From positions 1,488,001-1,552,000 of the forward strand of contig NZ_JACIEQ010000001.1 of the NCBI RefSeq assembly GCF_014196965.1: DNA of 64,000 bases, in the 5' to 3' direction. Shown here piece by piece: positions 25,854-34,120 of the stretch. The translations under genes and the position numbers were made by a program. The stretch is from Actibacterium naphthalenivorans (GTDB taxonomy: Bacteria > Pseudomonadota > Alphaproteobacteria > Rhodobacterales > Rhodobacteraceae). A model generated the notes under the pieces. It was given only the letters and a program-made list of their open reading frames with translations, was not told where the DNA came from and searched no databases. Position 1 is the first letter of the stretch. Each line of letters opens with the position of its first letter.

Positions 25854-27470
25854 ATGAACAGTTCCAAAAACCGCGCCGGGATTGCGCGGGGTGACACGGA
25901 TGCCGGCGCCGCGCCGGAAGAGCGGCTGCGCCGCCGCGATGTACTCAAGGCGCTGGGGGCTGCTGCGGCTGTCGCGCCGGTCGGGGCGATGGCGCAGGCG
26001 GCGCCGGTTTCTCCGCCCGAAGAGTGGCATGACGAGGCCGATGTTATTGTAGTTGGCATGGGCGGCGCCGGTGCCTCGGCCGCGCTGGAGGCGACGGCTG
26101 CGGGCGCAAGCGTGATCGTCCTGGAGAAAGGCGCGGAGCCGGGCGGCGCCACGCGCTTCAGCGGCGGCGTGGTCTATGCGGCGGAAACGACAGTCCAGAA
26201 GGCTGCCGGTCTCAACGACACAAAAGACGACATGTACCAGTTCCTGATGAATGTCGGAGGCAAAAGCGTGGTGCCAGAGCTGGTCCGGGCCTATGTCGAC
26301 AACGCGACACAGACCGTCGAGCGGCTGATCGAGCTTGGCGTCGAATTCCCGCCCGAACAGCTTTATCAGAGCGGGCTGGAGCATATGGAGGAATATGCGT
26401 CCACGCTTCCCGCGCCAATTCGGGGCCATTCCCCCGTGGGCGCGGGCTATGGCGTGTTCACCACCCTGCGCATGGCGGCCGAGGAAAAGGGCGCCCGCGT
26501 CATGCTGGAAACCCCGGCGATCGAGATTCTGCCCAACGAAGACGGTGTGGTCGGCGGGGTTAAGGCCAAGACCAAGGACGGCCGCGAGATCAACATCCGC
26601 GCCCACAAGGCCGTGATCGTGACTTCGGGCGATTTCAACCGCAGCCCCGAAAAGCGCCGCGCCTTTTCCAACATGGCGATCGCCGCCGAACCCATCGGCC
26701 CGCTGAACCACACCGGCGACGGGCTGACGATGGCGCAGGCCTGGGGGGCCGATCTGATGGGCACCTATGCCATCGCGGGCATTCCCGCCCCCGAGGGCAA
26801 GCCGGTCATGTTCACCTTCTACCTGCCGAAATACCCGACGGCGGGGAACGCGGCAAACGTGGCGGTGAATTCGCGCGGCAAACGCTTCTTCAACGAAACC
26901 GTCGGCTATCCGATCGCCAACCGAGAGGTGTTCTATCAGCCGGGTAATTTCGCCTGGACCGTGTTCGACGAACGCGCCCGGACCTCGGAAATGGGTGTGC
27001 TGTTCCCCGGCTTTACCGACCCCACCCAGACCTGGAGCCACGATCTGGCCGAGGAAGAGGCACAGGGGCTTGTGTTCAAGGCCGACACCTTCGGCGAGCT
27101 GGCGCAGAAGATGGGCGTGGATGCAGACGTGTTCGAGGCCACCATGCGCGACTACAACATGCACGCGAAAAACGGCAAGGACCCCGAATTCGGCAAGACC
27201 GAAAAGCTGGGAACGGTCGATACCGCGCCATTCTACGCGATCAAGACCCGGCCGGGCATGCTGATCAATGCCGGCGGGCTGCGGATCGATACCCAGGCGC
27301 GCGTGGTGGATACCTATGGCAATCCCATTCCGCGTCTCTATGCGGCGGGGATGTCGATCACCGGCGGCTTCAGCGGCGATATCGTGGCGGCGAGCGGCTA
27401 TAGCGTGGGCCTTGGCATCACTTTCGGCCGGATCGCGGCGCTGAACGCCGTAACTGAAACCAGCCTGTAA
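25854..27470 (+). CDS. Tat-exported FAD-dependent dehydrogenase
   Basis: This FAD_binding_2 flavoprotein of 538 residues carries a twin-arginine signal (LRRRDVLKALGAAAAVAPVG, cleavage near AMAQA), so it folds with FAD in the cytoplasm and is exported to the periplasm. The mature part opens with VIVVGMGGAGASAALEATAAG and EKGAEPGGATRFSGG. The C-terminus has LYAAGMSITGGFSGDIVAASGYSVGLG, without the HGANR of fumarate reductases. That favours a dehydrogenase of the ketosteroid-dehydrogenase type. The next gene encodes a diheme cytochrome c, a natural electron acceptor in the periplasm. GGGAGGA precedes the ATG. The substrate is unknown. Confidence 0.8.
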   Translation: MNSSKNRAGIARGDTDAGAAPEERLRRRDVLKALGAAAAVAPVGAMAQAAPVSPPEEWHDEADVIVVGMGGAGASAALEATAAGASVIVLEKGAEPGGATRFSGGVVYAAETTVQKAAGLNDTKDDMYQFLMNVGGKSVVPELVRAYVDNATQTVERLIELGVEFPPEQLYQSGLEHMEEYASTLPAPIRGHSPVGAGYGVFTTLRMAAEEKGARVMLETPAIEILPNEDGVVGGVKAKTKDGREINIRAHKAVIVTSGDFNRSPEKRRAFSNMAIAAEPIGPLNHTGDGLTMAQAWGADLMGTYAIAGIPAPEGKPVMFTFYLPKYPTAGNAANVAVNSRGKRFFNETVGYPIANREVFYQPGNFAWTVFDERARTSEMGVLFPGFTDPTQTWSHDLAEEEAQGLVFKADTFGELAQKMGVDADVFEATMRDYNMHAKNGKDPEFGKTEKLGTVDTAPFYAIKTRPGMLINAGGLRIDTQARVVDTYGNPIPRLYAAGMSITGGFSGDIVAASGYSVGLGITFGRIAALNAVTETSL

Positions 27471-27510
27471 GGCCCCGTTCGGGGCATGGCTGCCTGATTG
27501 GCACTGGCGG

Positions 27511-27537
27511 GCGCGAAGGGCTTTCGCGCTCGCTTTT
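27511..27537 (+). terminator. Hairpin between the flavoprotein and cytochrome genes
   Basis: GCGCGAA (27511-27517) and TTCGCGC (27523-27529) form a 7-bp stem followed by TCGCTTTT. A second small hairpin (GCCCC-GTTC-GGGGC) lies at 27472-27485. Partial termination would lower cytochrome levels relative to the flavoprotein. Confidence 0.4.
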
Positions 27538-27565
27538 CCATGAAAACAGCAGAGAGCTCAAACCT

Positions 27566-28222
27566 GTGCCAGAAGTATTTCCACGGCTGAAACCACAGCC
27601 GCGCGCATTCGCCCGCAGCTTTGCCCTGTGTCTTGTAATCTGGGGGGGTGTCGCCCCCGTCGCGGCGCAGCAGGCGCTGCCCGATCCGCAGGCGGGCGGG
27701 CGGCTCGCCCTGCAGCGATGCGCAAGTTGCCACACGGCGGATGGCAGCCGCGGCATGCGGTCGATTCCGATCCTGCAGGGGCAGAGCGCCGATTACACGA
27801 TCAAGCAGCTGAATGATTTCAGGGCCGGGCTGCGGCTGAACTCGGTGATGCAGGGCCTCGTCGGCGGGCTGACAGAAAGCGACATCCGCAACATTGCCGC
27901 CTTCTACGCGCAAAAGGAGTTCGCCCCTGCGCCGCCCCCTGATGCCGAACAGGCCGCGCTGGGAGAGGCGATCTTTCACGAAGGTATCGAGACCGACGAC
28001 AGATCCGTGACCGCCTGCGTCGCCTGCCACGCCCCGGACCCGGACGCCCGGCCCGAGGCGTCGCCCGATCTGCACGGCCAGCATGCGGCCTATACCGCGC
28101 AGCAGCTTCGAGCCTTCCGGGATAGAACACGCACCAACAGCGAGGACATGTCCGGGATCATGGGCGGGGTCAGCGATGACGAGATCGAGGCCATCGCGGC
28201 CTATCTTGCGGGGCTGCGCTGA
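27566..28222 (+). CDS. Periplasmic diheme cytochrome c (c4-like)
   Basis: A protein of 218 residues with an N-terminal signal (AFARSFALCLVIWGGVAPVAA). It has two c-type heme sites, CASCH (Cys52, Cys55, His56) and CVACH (Cys151, Cys154, His155), each in a domain of about 90 residues as in cytochrome c4/c553. Methionines around residues 95 and 185-190 could be the sixth ligands. It lies 95 nt after the Tat-exported flavoprotein and probably takes its electrons to the respiratory chain. The start is a GTG with only a weak ribosome site; an alternative start further in would shorten the signal region. Confidence 0.82.
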   Translation: MPEVFPRLKPQPRAFARSFALCLVIWGGVAPVAAQQALPDPQAGGRLALQRCASCHTADGSRGMRSIPILQGQSADYTIKQLNDFRAGLRLNSVMQGLVGGLTESDIRNIAAFYAQKEFAPAPPPDAEQAALGEAIFHEGIETDDRSVTACVACHAPDPDARPEASPDLHGQHAAYTAQQLRAFRDRTRTNSEDMSGIMGGVSDDEIEAIAAYLAGLR

Positions 28223-28324
28223 CGGTGGCCAGCGAATTGAACGGACGGGCGGATTTGGCCTCTGGGCGCCGTCGTCCGGCGCGCTTGGGGGCCTGATGAA
28301 AAACTTTCCGGTCCGGGTGAAAAT

Positions 28325-28342
28325 CCCCGACGCTAGATAGGT
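28325..28342 (+). promoter_or_regulatory. Partial lux-box-like operator upstream of the SnoaL-like gene
   Basis: CCCCGACGCTAGATAGGT has a perfect right half-site (GATAGGT) and a degenerate left one. It lies 260 nt before the start at 28602, further than other copies. The remaining gap 28223-28601 shows no gene, only short open frames. Confidence 0.4.
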
Positions 28343-28601
28343 CCAAGATGCGCGTTACCTGACTACTCCATACACAGGCGAAGCGGTTCTCAGGGCCGCC
28401 GGGCCCGAAATGTACACGAGACTACCGAAGATGGTCGCCGCTATGACAACGAGTTGAACAGGTTGATGCCCCGGGATTGTTTGACAGCAAGTCACGGGGG
28501 CCGCTGGCCTGAGATTTCGGTGATTTGGCTTTTGCACCACCTCTTACGGAGAATGCCGGGACACGAGATGTGTTGGTAGCGTTAAATCAAGGGAGAAACC
28601 A

Positions 28602-29108
28602 ATGACTACACTTGAAGACTTCACACTCTCAGAAGAAAAAAAGGCGGAAATCTGCAACGGCCTGACCGCGCCGCAGGAAAAGGCCGTGCGTCACTGGATG
28701 GCACTGCACGAGGTTCTGAACCGTGGCGATTTCGACGCCGTGGATGATTTCTTCCACCCGGAGATGACCTACAGCAACCCCAACCGTCCCGACCTGAGCA
28801 CGTATGACACGTGGAAAACGTCGCCGATGAAGCTGTACGAACTGTTCCCGCCCTGTGTCTACCGCACCGTTGGTGCCTGGGGCCGTGGCGATGACGAAGT
28901 TACCGTTCTGTGCCACCACTGGGGCAAGCACACCGGCGGCACTTATTACGGCAAAGAGCCGACCGGCAATGAGATCAACGTCTGGTGGTATTCGACCCTG
29001 AAGATGAAGGAAGGCAAGATCTTCCACATCTATTCGATCTCGGACATTCTGACCATGGTCATGGATCTCGAGGTCATCCCGCGTCTGCCGGCCAACCCCT
29101 ACGGATAA
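28602..29108 (+). CDS. SnoaL/NTF2-like protein
   Basis: A protein of 168 residues with the cone-shaped NTF2/SnoaL-like fold pattern: an N-terminal helix pair (EKAVRHWMALHEVLNRGDFDAVDDFFHPEMTY) followed by a curved sheet (VTVLCHHWGKHTGG, EINVWWYSTLKMKEGKIFHIYSISD). Family members are cyclases, isomerases, dehydratases or lack enzymatic activity. A delta-5-ketosteroid-isomerase-like or lactone-handling role fits the island, but the sequence does not fix it. It stands alone between a gap and a strong terminator. AAGGGAG lies upstream of the ATG. Its codon use (frequent CGT, GGT and CCG) suggests high expression. Confidence 0.72.
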   Translation: MTTLEDFTLSEEKKAEICNGLTAPQEKAVRHWMALHEVLNRGDFDAVDDFFHPEMTYSNPNRPDLSTYDTWKTSPMKLYELFPPCVYRTVGAWGRGDDEVTVLCHHWGKHTGGTYYGKEPTGNEINVWWYSTLKMKEGKIFHIYSISDILTMVMDLEVIPRLPANPYG

Positions 29109-29129
29109 GCCACGGCCATAAAGACAACG

Positions 29130-29165
29130 AAAAACACCGGCATGAAACCATGCCGGTGTTTTTTT
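29130..29165. terminator. Bidirectional intrinsic terminator
   Basis: AAAAACACCGGCATG and CATGCCGGTGTTTTT form a perfect 15-bp stem with a 4-nt loop and a T7 tract, between the SnoaL-like gene and the convergent regulator gene. Confidence 0.9.
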
Positions 29166-29204
29166 GTGCGGACGGCAGAGGGCGATCCCGCCTGCGCCGG
29201 CTGC

Positions 29205-31922
29205 CTACTGAAGCAGCCCGAACTGCCGGGCACGGTCCACGGCGACCGACCGGCGGCGGGTGCCCACCTTGTCGTAAATGCGCTGCATGTACCATTTGAC
29301 GGAGCCTTCGGTCAGGCCCAGCCTGTCTCCGATCTCGCGGTTCCGCAATCCCGAGGCGACAAAGCTGAGAATCTCCAGCTCGCGGCCCGTCATCTTGCCG
29401 TCGATCCCTGTCTCCTGATCGGCAAGATCGTCCACCTCGACGCTGGCGCGCGTGCCCATCGCGATGGTGAAGGCGTTCAGCACGTCATAGGCGTAGAGAT
29501 CGACCGGCAGGTTGGTCATCGGCCCGCTGCCATAGGCATCTTCCAGAAGCTGCTGGATATGCGGACCCTCATCCAGAAAGATCCGGACGCTGCGGCCGTC
29601 CAGCGCCGCGAGCAGCGCATCGCGCAGGCTGCGCTGAGCGGCACGGGTATCGCAGGCCAGCACCAGAATCTGGGCGCGGATCAGGCTCCAGCGCACCAGA
29701 GAGCGCATGGCGCCGCGATGCTGGCAGAACTGCTTCCACCGCTGCGACAGGGCCAAAGCGTCGTTCAGATTGCCTTCGGAGATCAGGATGCGGGCACGGA
29801 CCAAGGCACGCGCCTCGTCGGTCGTGCTGCTGTTGATGTCGGGCTTTAGGGCATTCACGTCGGTCGGAATACCTTCGAGAAGGGCCAGACGGGCCGCACG
29901 TTCGATGTTCCCGCTGCGCAGAAGGATACGGACCTTTTCGGCCAGCGCCTTCATCTGCATGCGCTTCAGCCCCAGCTCCAGCCCCACGGAGCGGGCCAGA
30001 TCAAGCGTCTTGATCGCGCCGGCGCTGTCGCCATCGTTGAAACTGATGCGGGCCGACACCAGGTACCCCGCGAGCAGCTCGTCGGCGAAAGCGAAGGCGC
30101 GGGCGAGCGGCAGGTATCTGTCCACAAGGGATTTCGCCCGCGACAGCTCGTTGCGCTCATAGATCACCTCGGCCAGGGGCAGCGCGGCAAAGGCCGCGAT
30201 CGCGGTGTCCTCACCCGCGAAATCCAGCGCCTGCCCATAGCCGAATTCCAGCGCCTCGATGGCGGCATCATTGTCGCCCTTGGCGAACCATGTCTTTCCG
30301 ACGATGGTTTTTTGCGAGATGAAGGCGAACTTGTGCTGAGACTGGCGCCCGATCGTACGGGCGCGGGCTTCGTTGCGTTCGAAATCCTGCAGCCTGAAAC
30401 GCTCGCGCTGCGCCCGGATCTGCTGACCATAGACCGTGCAGGCAAGAAAGGTATGCTCTTCGTCGAACTGCTTCATCAGGGTTTCGGCGATCTCGTCAAC
30501 GGTCAGAAAATCGTCCGTGGCTCCCGCCAGCATCATGCGACGGTGCAGCGCAAGAAAGCGCAACTCTGCCTCGACCTCGGCGCAAAGCCCCTCGGCGGCC
30601 CGGTTTGCGATCCACTCTTCCGCCTGGGCGATCAGCCGGCGGGCCTTGTCGAAATTCAGGTTGCGCAGCTCCATCCAGGCAATCGCAAGCTGTATGCGCG
30701 GATGGCCGGCAATGGTTGCCTTGTCCAAGGCTTTTGCCAGCTCAAACACATAAAGGATCTTGCCTTCGTAGATCAGCTTTTCGCAGGAATCGTCCAGCAA
30801 CTGGGCCAGCCAGGCCTGCTCGCCGGACCGGACGGCGTGATCCAGCGCCTCCACCACCAGGCCGATCCTGTGATAGCTGCGGCTGGCCATGATGTGGCTT
30901 TGGGCGATCCTGTCGGGGTCGATGTCGGTCAGGCGGCGCAGGAGGAACTCTGCGAAAAGGCCGTGATAGCGGTACCACATGCGCTCTTCGTCCAGGCTGA
31001 TCAGGAACAGCCCGGCGGCCTCGATCCGGTCGAGCATCTCGCGCGCGTCCGTGCCGCCCGTCATGGCGTTGCACAGGTCGGGGGTGAACCGCTCCAGCAG
31101 GCAGGTCGCCAGCAGGAAATCGCGAACATCGGCGGGTTGCGCGCCGAATATGTCTTCGGCGAAAAAGTCGGCGACGATGCTGTTGCTGCCGGAAAACGAC
31201 ACGTCCAGTATCGCCCCTTTCTGATTGCGCACCATGTTCATGGTTGCCAGCCGCAGGCCGGCGGCCCAGCCTTCGGTCTGCTCTACCAGGGCAGGGGCAT
31301 CCTCGGCGCAAAGCCCATCCACGCTGGACGCCTTCAACAGCGCACAGGTTTCCTCGGCGGTGAATTTGAGCGCATCCATCCCGATCTCGCTCAGCTCTCC
31401 TTGCGCGCGCAGCCGCGCCAGCGCCAGATTCGGCGCCTCGCGCGATGCCACGACGATATGCGTGTTCGCCGGGATCCGGGTCAGAAACCGCTGAAACACC
31501 CGCAGATCCTCGGGCTGCAAAAGATGCGCGTCATCCATGAAGAGCGTCACGTCGCGCTCCAGCTCCGCGAGGCAATCGGCGCAGGTCACCAGCTGCTCCT
31601 CGGTGGTGACGAAACTCTTGTCCTGTCCGCGTTCGTTCAGGGCATGTTGAAATTCGGGCACGTTATGTGCAAGGCTCGCCGCGATCTGGGTCATGATGTC
31701 ACTCAGATACCGGTCGAGAGACAGCCAGGCCGTTCTTTCGCCCCGTTCGCTCAGCGACATCCGCCATTGCTGGAGCAGGGTCGTCTTTCCATACCCTGCG
31801 GGAGCGCGCACCAGAGACATGCGTTTCCGGCCCGGCATAGGCAGGTTTTGGATCAAACGGGGCCGCGGCACGATGCCGGATCCCAGACGTGGTGGCAACA
31901 AAGCCGTCTTTACGACAGTCAT
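29205..31922 (-). CDS. MalT/AlkS-like ATP-dependent LuxR-family regulator
   Basis: This large regulator has 905 residues, the size of MalT and AlkS. The N-terminal STAND-type NTPase has a Walker A APAGYGKTT (40-48) and a Walker B VTLFMDDAHLL near 130. The middle third is helical repeat (TPR-like) sequence. The C-terminal 60 residues are a LuxR-type GerE DNA-binding domain: MTGRELEILSFVASG, LRNREIGDRLGLTEGSVKWY and the VGTRRRSVAV region. Such proteins oligomerise on ATP and an inducer, then activate transcription. LuxR domains bind dyads with ACCT/AGGT half-sites, and the island is dotted with such dyads. It is therefore the best candidate for the island activator. The ATG at 31922 follows GGGAGGAG; the extension to 31955 is unlikely. 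Confidence 0.88.
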   Translation of the reverse strand: MTVVKTALLPPRLGSGIVPRPRLIQNLPMPGRKRMSLVRAPAGYGKTTLLQQWRMSLSERGERTAWLSLDRYLSDIMTQIAASLAHNVPEFQHALNERGQDKSFVTTEEQLVTCADCLAELERDVTLFMDDAHLLQPEDLRVFQRFLTRIPANTHIVVASREAPNLALARLRAQGELSEIGMDALKFTAEETCALLKASSVDGLCAEDAPALVEQTEGWAAGLRLATMNMVRNQKGAILDVSFSGSNSIVADFFAEDIFGAQPADVRDFLLATCLLERFTPDLCNAMTGGTDAREMLDRIEAAGLFLISLDEERMWYRYHGLFAEFLLRRLTDIDPDRIAQSHIMASRSYHRIGLVVEALDHAVRSGEQAWLAQLLDDSCEKLIYEGKILYVFELAKALDKATIAGHPRIQLAIAWMELRNLNFDKARRLIAQAEEWIANRAAEGLCAEVEAELRFLALHRRMMLAGATDDFLTVDEIAETLMKQFDEEHTFLACTVYGQQIRAQRERFRLQDFERNEARARTIGRQSQHKFAFISQKTIVGKTWFAKGDNDAAIEALEFGYGQALDFAGEDTAIAAFAALPLAEVIYERNELSRAKSLVDRYLPLARAFAFADELLAGYLVSARISFNDGDSAGAIKTLDLARSVGLELGLKRMQMKALAEKVRILLRSGNIERAARLALLEGIPTDVNALKPDINSSTTDEARALVRARILISEGNLNDALALSQRWKQFCQHRGAMRSLVRWSLIRAQILVLACDTRAAQRSLRDALLAALDGRSVRIFLDEGPHIQQLLEDAYGSGPMTNLPVDLYAYDVLNAFTIAMGTRASVEVDDLADQETGIDGKMTGRELEILSFVASGLRNREIGDRLGLTEGSVKWYMQRIYDKVGTRRRSVAVDRARQFGLLQ

Positions 31923-31983
31923 ATTATCTCCTCCCTTGGCACCACCGGCTCCCATCCGGCGATGATCTTTTTTGTATCTTATT

Positions 31984-31992
31984 ATATATTTT
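31984..31992 (-). promoter_or_regulatory. AT-rich element upstream of the MalT-like gene
   Basis: AAAATATAT on the minus strand, 62 nt before the start codon. The same word occurs at 71 and 84 nt before two other minus-strand genes (starts 41249 and 10985), standing out in GC-rich DNA. It may be a shared promoter element. Confidence 0.3.
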
Positions 31993-32102
31993 TTACAAGA
32001 CGCGTACGAACCCCGCCTCGCAACACTGTTGGTCCGCGCCTGATCGCCCTTTTGTTCTCTGGCCTTGGCAAAGCCGGTTGCGATCGAACACCTGACTTGC
32101 TT

Positions 32103-32120
32103 TCCTACCGTGAGACAGGT
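32103..32120 (+). promoter_or_regulatory. Lux-box-like operator between regulator and hydrolase genes
   Basis: TCCTACCGTGAGACAGGT ends 116 nt before the hydrolase start at 32237 and lies 181 nt upstream of the regulator start at 31922. It could serve the hydrolase and autoregulation. No gene is visible in the rest of the gap 31923-32236. Confidence 0.55.
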
Positions 32121-32236
32121 GTCGAAGCGAGGAGAAGTTCCTAGCCTGACAATATACCGGCTTGACAGGTGTGCGTTCCGTGCAAGATGCCAGTGGCAGT
32201 AACGCAGGCGCCGATTTTTACTGACGGGAGAGACGT

Positions 32237-33115
32237 TTGGCAGTCGTTAAGAAACATTCAGACGCGGATGCTGCCGTCGTATCGGGCCATATCAACGTAC
32301 CTGACGGGTTCCGGCTCGCCGTGGATCTTGCCGGAAATCCCTGGCAGCACCGCGTGCTTTTTCTGCACGGGGGCGGACAAAGCCGGCGCTCGTGGCACCG
32401 GGCGATCCGCAATATGGTCGGCAACGGGTTTTCGGTTTTATCCTATGATCTGCGCGGACATGGCGACAGTGATTGGGCCCCGGACGGCGATTATTCGCTC
32501 GATGCCCATGTGCGTGATCTGAAAGCCATCATCGAATCACTGCCGTCGCGCCCCAGCATCGTGGGCGCCGCGTTCGGCGGCCGGGTCGCGCTGGAGGCCA
32601 CCGCCGCGCTGGGGCCCGATCTTGTGCGAAATCTGGTGCTCGTGGATCTGGCCCCGCGGCTTGATCCGGCCGGCATAGAGCGCGTCAGATCTTTTTTCCG
32701 GGTAAGCCGGGATGGGTTCGACAGCATCGAACAGGCCGGTGCGGCACTGGATCAATATGCCGAGCGCAGTATGACGCGGAATTTCTTCAAGCTGCGCGGC
32801 CTGCTTCGGATCGGGCCGGATCAGCGGTTCTACTGGCGCTGGGATCCCCGGGTCGGGTCGGATGGGTTTTTCACCCCGCCCGATCTCGAGGCGCGGCTTT
32901 CGGAATCGGCGGCCCGGCTGGCTGTGCCGACGCTGCTGGTGCGCGGCACCGACAGCGATCTGGTCACGGATCAGAGCGTCGCGCATTTCCGCGAATGTCA
33001 GCCCGCGGCCGAGGTTGTCAGCATTCCGGGCAGCGGACATCTGATGAAGGCGCAGGATCTGAATGTTTATTGCGCGGCGACCCTGGCGTTCCTGAAAGCA
33101 AACACCGGCAGGTGA
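32237..33115 (+). CDS. Alpha/beta-hydrolase-fold protein lacking the nucleophile serine
   Basis: A protein of 292 residues with the alpha/beta-hydrolase layout: the oxyanion strand FLHGGGQSRRSW (43-54), SYDLRGHGDSDW (69-80), a cap around 145-215, the acid-containing RGTDSDLV (236-243) and PGSGHLM with the general-base His268. The nucleophile elbow, normally G-x-S-x-G, reads VGAAFGG at 109-115, so Ala112 replaces the serine. The bases are unambiguous (GGC GCC GCG TTC GGC). It cannot work as a usual serine hydrolase. It may be a lyase, a cofactor-free oxygenase-type enzyme, or a binding protein. The start is a TTG preceded by GGGAGAG. A lux-box-like site lies upstream. Confidence 0.72.
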   Translation: MAVVKKHSDADAAVVSGHINVPDGFRLAVDLAGNPWQHRVLFLHGGGQSRRSWHRAIRNMVGNGFSVLSYDLRGHGDSDWAPDGDYSLDAHVRDLKAIIESLPSRPSIVGAAFGGRVALEATAALGPDLVRNLVLVDLAPRLDPAGIERVRSFFRVSRDGFDSIEQAGAALDQYAERSMTRNFFKLRGLLRIGPDQRFYWRWDPRVGSDGFFTPPDLEARLSESAARLAVPTLLVRGTDSDLVTDQSVAHFRECQPAAEVVSIPGSGHLMKAQDLNVYCAATLAFLKANTGR

Positions 33116-33121
33116 TACGCG

Positions 33122-33139
33122 GCCTATCGGCAGGCAGGT
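33122..33139 (+). promoter_or_regulatory. Lux-box-like operator for the MaoC pair
   Basis: GCCTATCGGCAGGCAGGT ends 91 nt before the start at 33231 and begins 7 nt after the hydrolase stop, so the hydratase pair has its own control site. Confidence 0.55.
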
Positions 33140-33230
33140 GTGCCGTGGCGAGCGCCGGGTTAGATGCGATGCCGCACCCTCGCGGAACTTCGTTTTCTGC
33201 GGCTGACGTGAACCCAATGCAGGAGCCCAC

Positions 33231-33677
33231 ATGACAATACCGGATCTTCCAGATGTCGCCGGCTATTCGCTCGACGGTGAGACATACACGATCGAGAGCG
33301 ACGAAAACCGGGACTTGTGCGAATCCCTGGGCGTTGCCCCCGACCCCGAGGGAAAGGCACACCCGATCTATTATTACATCGCCACTCAGGTCGCCATGGG
33401 CGAAACCGTCGCCGGCCTGTGCAACGTCTGCGCCTTCGATATCGAGGACGGCCCGATGATGGGCGGCAGCAACCCGTCGTTCAACGCGCCGCTGATGGTG
33501 GGCGAACCCTATCAGGTGCGCGGCCAGATCGACAGCATCGTGCGCAAGGAAAGCCGCAAGCTGGGGATCATGGATATCATGACCTATACGCTGCATCTCG
33601 ACCGGCTGAACGGCGAACGCATGTGCTCGGCCACGAATTCCTGGATCTTTCCGCGGGGGCAAAAGAATGAAGATTGA
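33231..33677 (+). CDS. MaoC-like dehydratase, N-terminal-type (hot-dog) subunit
   Basis: This hot-dog-fold protein of 148 residues resembles the non-catalytic half of MaoC/FAS1-type hydratases: HPIYYYIATQVAMGETVAG, NPSFNAPLMVGEPYQVRGQI and the C-terminal NSWIFPRG. It overlaps the catalytic subunit gene (33667) by 11 bases, so the two are made together and probably form a heteromeric enoyl-CoA hydratase. A similar pair is ChsH1-ChsH2, which hydrates a bulky steroid side-chain enoyl-CoA. The split form is typical for large CoA substrates. GGAG precedes the ATG. Confidence 0.75.
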   Translation: MTIPDLPDVAGYSLDGETYTIESDENRDLCESLGVAPDPEGKAHPIYYYIATQVAMGETVAGLCNVCAFDIEDGPMMGGSNPSFNAPLMVGEPYQVRGQIDSIVRKESRKLGIMDIMTYTLHLDRLNGERMCSATNSWIFPRGQKNED

Positions 33678-34077
33678 AATCGGCGCTGAGCTGCCCGCCT
33701 ATCGTATCGAAAGCGTAAGCCCCGAGACCATGAAGGTCTGGGCCCCGATCCTGCGCGACCCCAACCCGATCCATCTGGACCGCGAGGTCGTGAAGGCCAA
33801 GGGCCTGGGCGAGCGGCTGATCAATCAGGGCCCGATCAACGTGGCCTATGTGATGGATATGCTGATGCGCAATTTCCCGCAGGGGCGGATCGTTTCGATG
33901 ACCAACCGCTTTGTGGACAATGTCTATGAAGACGACGCGGTCGAAGCCACCGCGACGGTCACCGGCGTTGAGCAGGCCGGAGATGAAACCCGCGTCTCGT
34001 GCGATTTCGCGCTGAAGGCCGACGAACGCAGCGTGGTCATTTCGGGCACGGCCGTGGTGGCGGTACCCAATACCTGA
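33667..34077 (+). CDS. MaoC-like enoyl-CoA hydratase, catalytic subunit
   Basis: This R-hydratase-type hot-dog protein of 136 residues has the catalytic motif around DPNPIHLD (Asp/His of the hydratase-2 signature) followed by NQGPINVAYVMDML. It pairs with the upstream subunit (11-base overlap) as a heteromer that hydrates an enoyl-CoA with a bulky acyl part. The island thus has both crotonase-type and MaoC-type hydratases, which suggests two separate beta-oxidation rounds or substrates. The convergent reductase gene follows after 43 nt. Confidence 0.8.
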   Translation: MKIEIGAELPAYRIESVSPETMKVWAPILRDPNPIHLDREVVKAKGLGERLINQGPINVAYVMDMLMRNFPQGRIVSMTNRFVDNVYEDDAVEATATVTGVEQAGDETRVSCDFALKADERSVVISGTAVVAVPNT

Positions 34078-34120
34078 CAGGTTGAACGGGCCCCGCGCCA
34101 TGGCAGGGCCCGCCAAATGC

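Noticed and set aside
25854-27470. Fumarate reductase or flavocytochrome c
   Set aside because: The HGANR-type active-site motif is absent and the cytochrome is a separate diheme protein of the c4 type.
29205-29849. Plus-strand open frame over the end of the MalT-like gene
   Set aside because: It is antisense to the intact LuxR DNA-binding domain and adjoining region.
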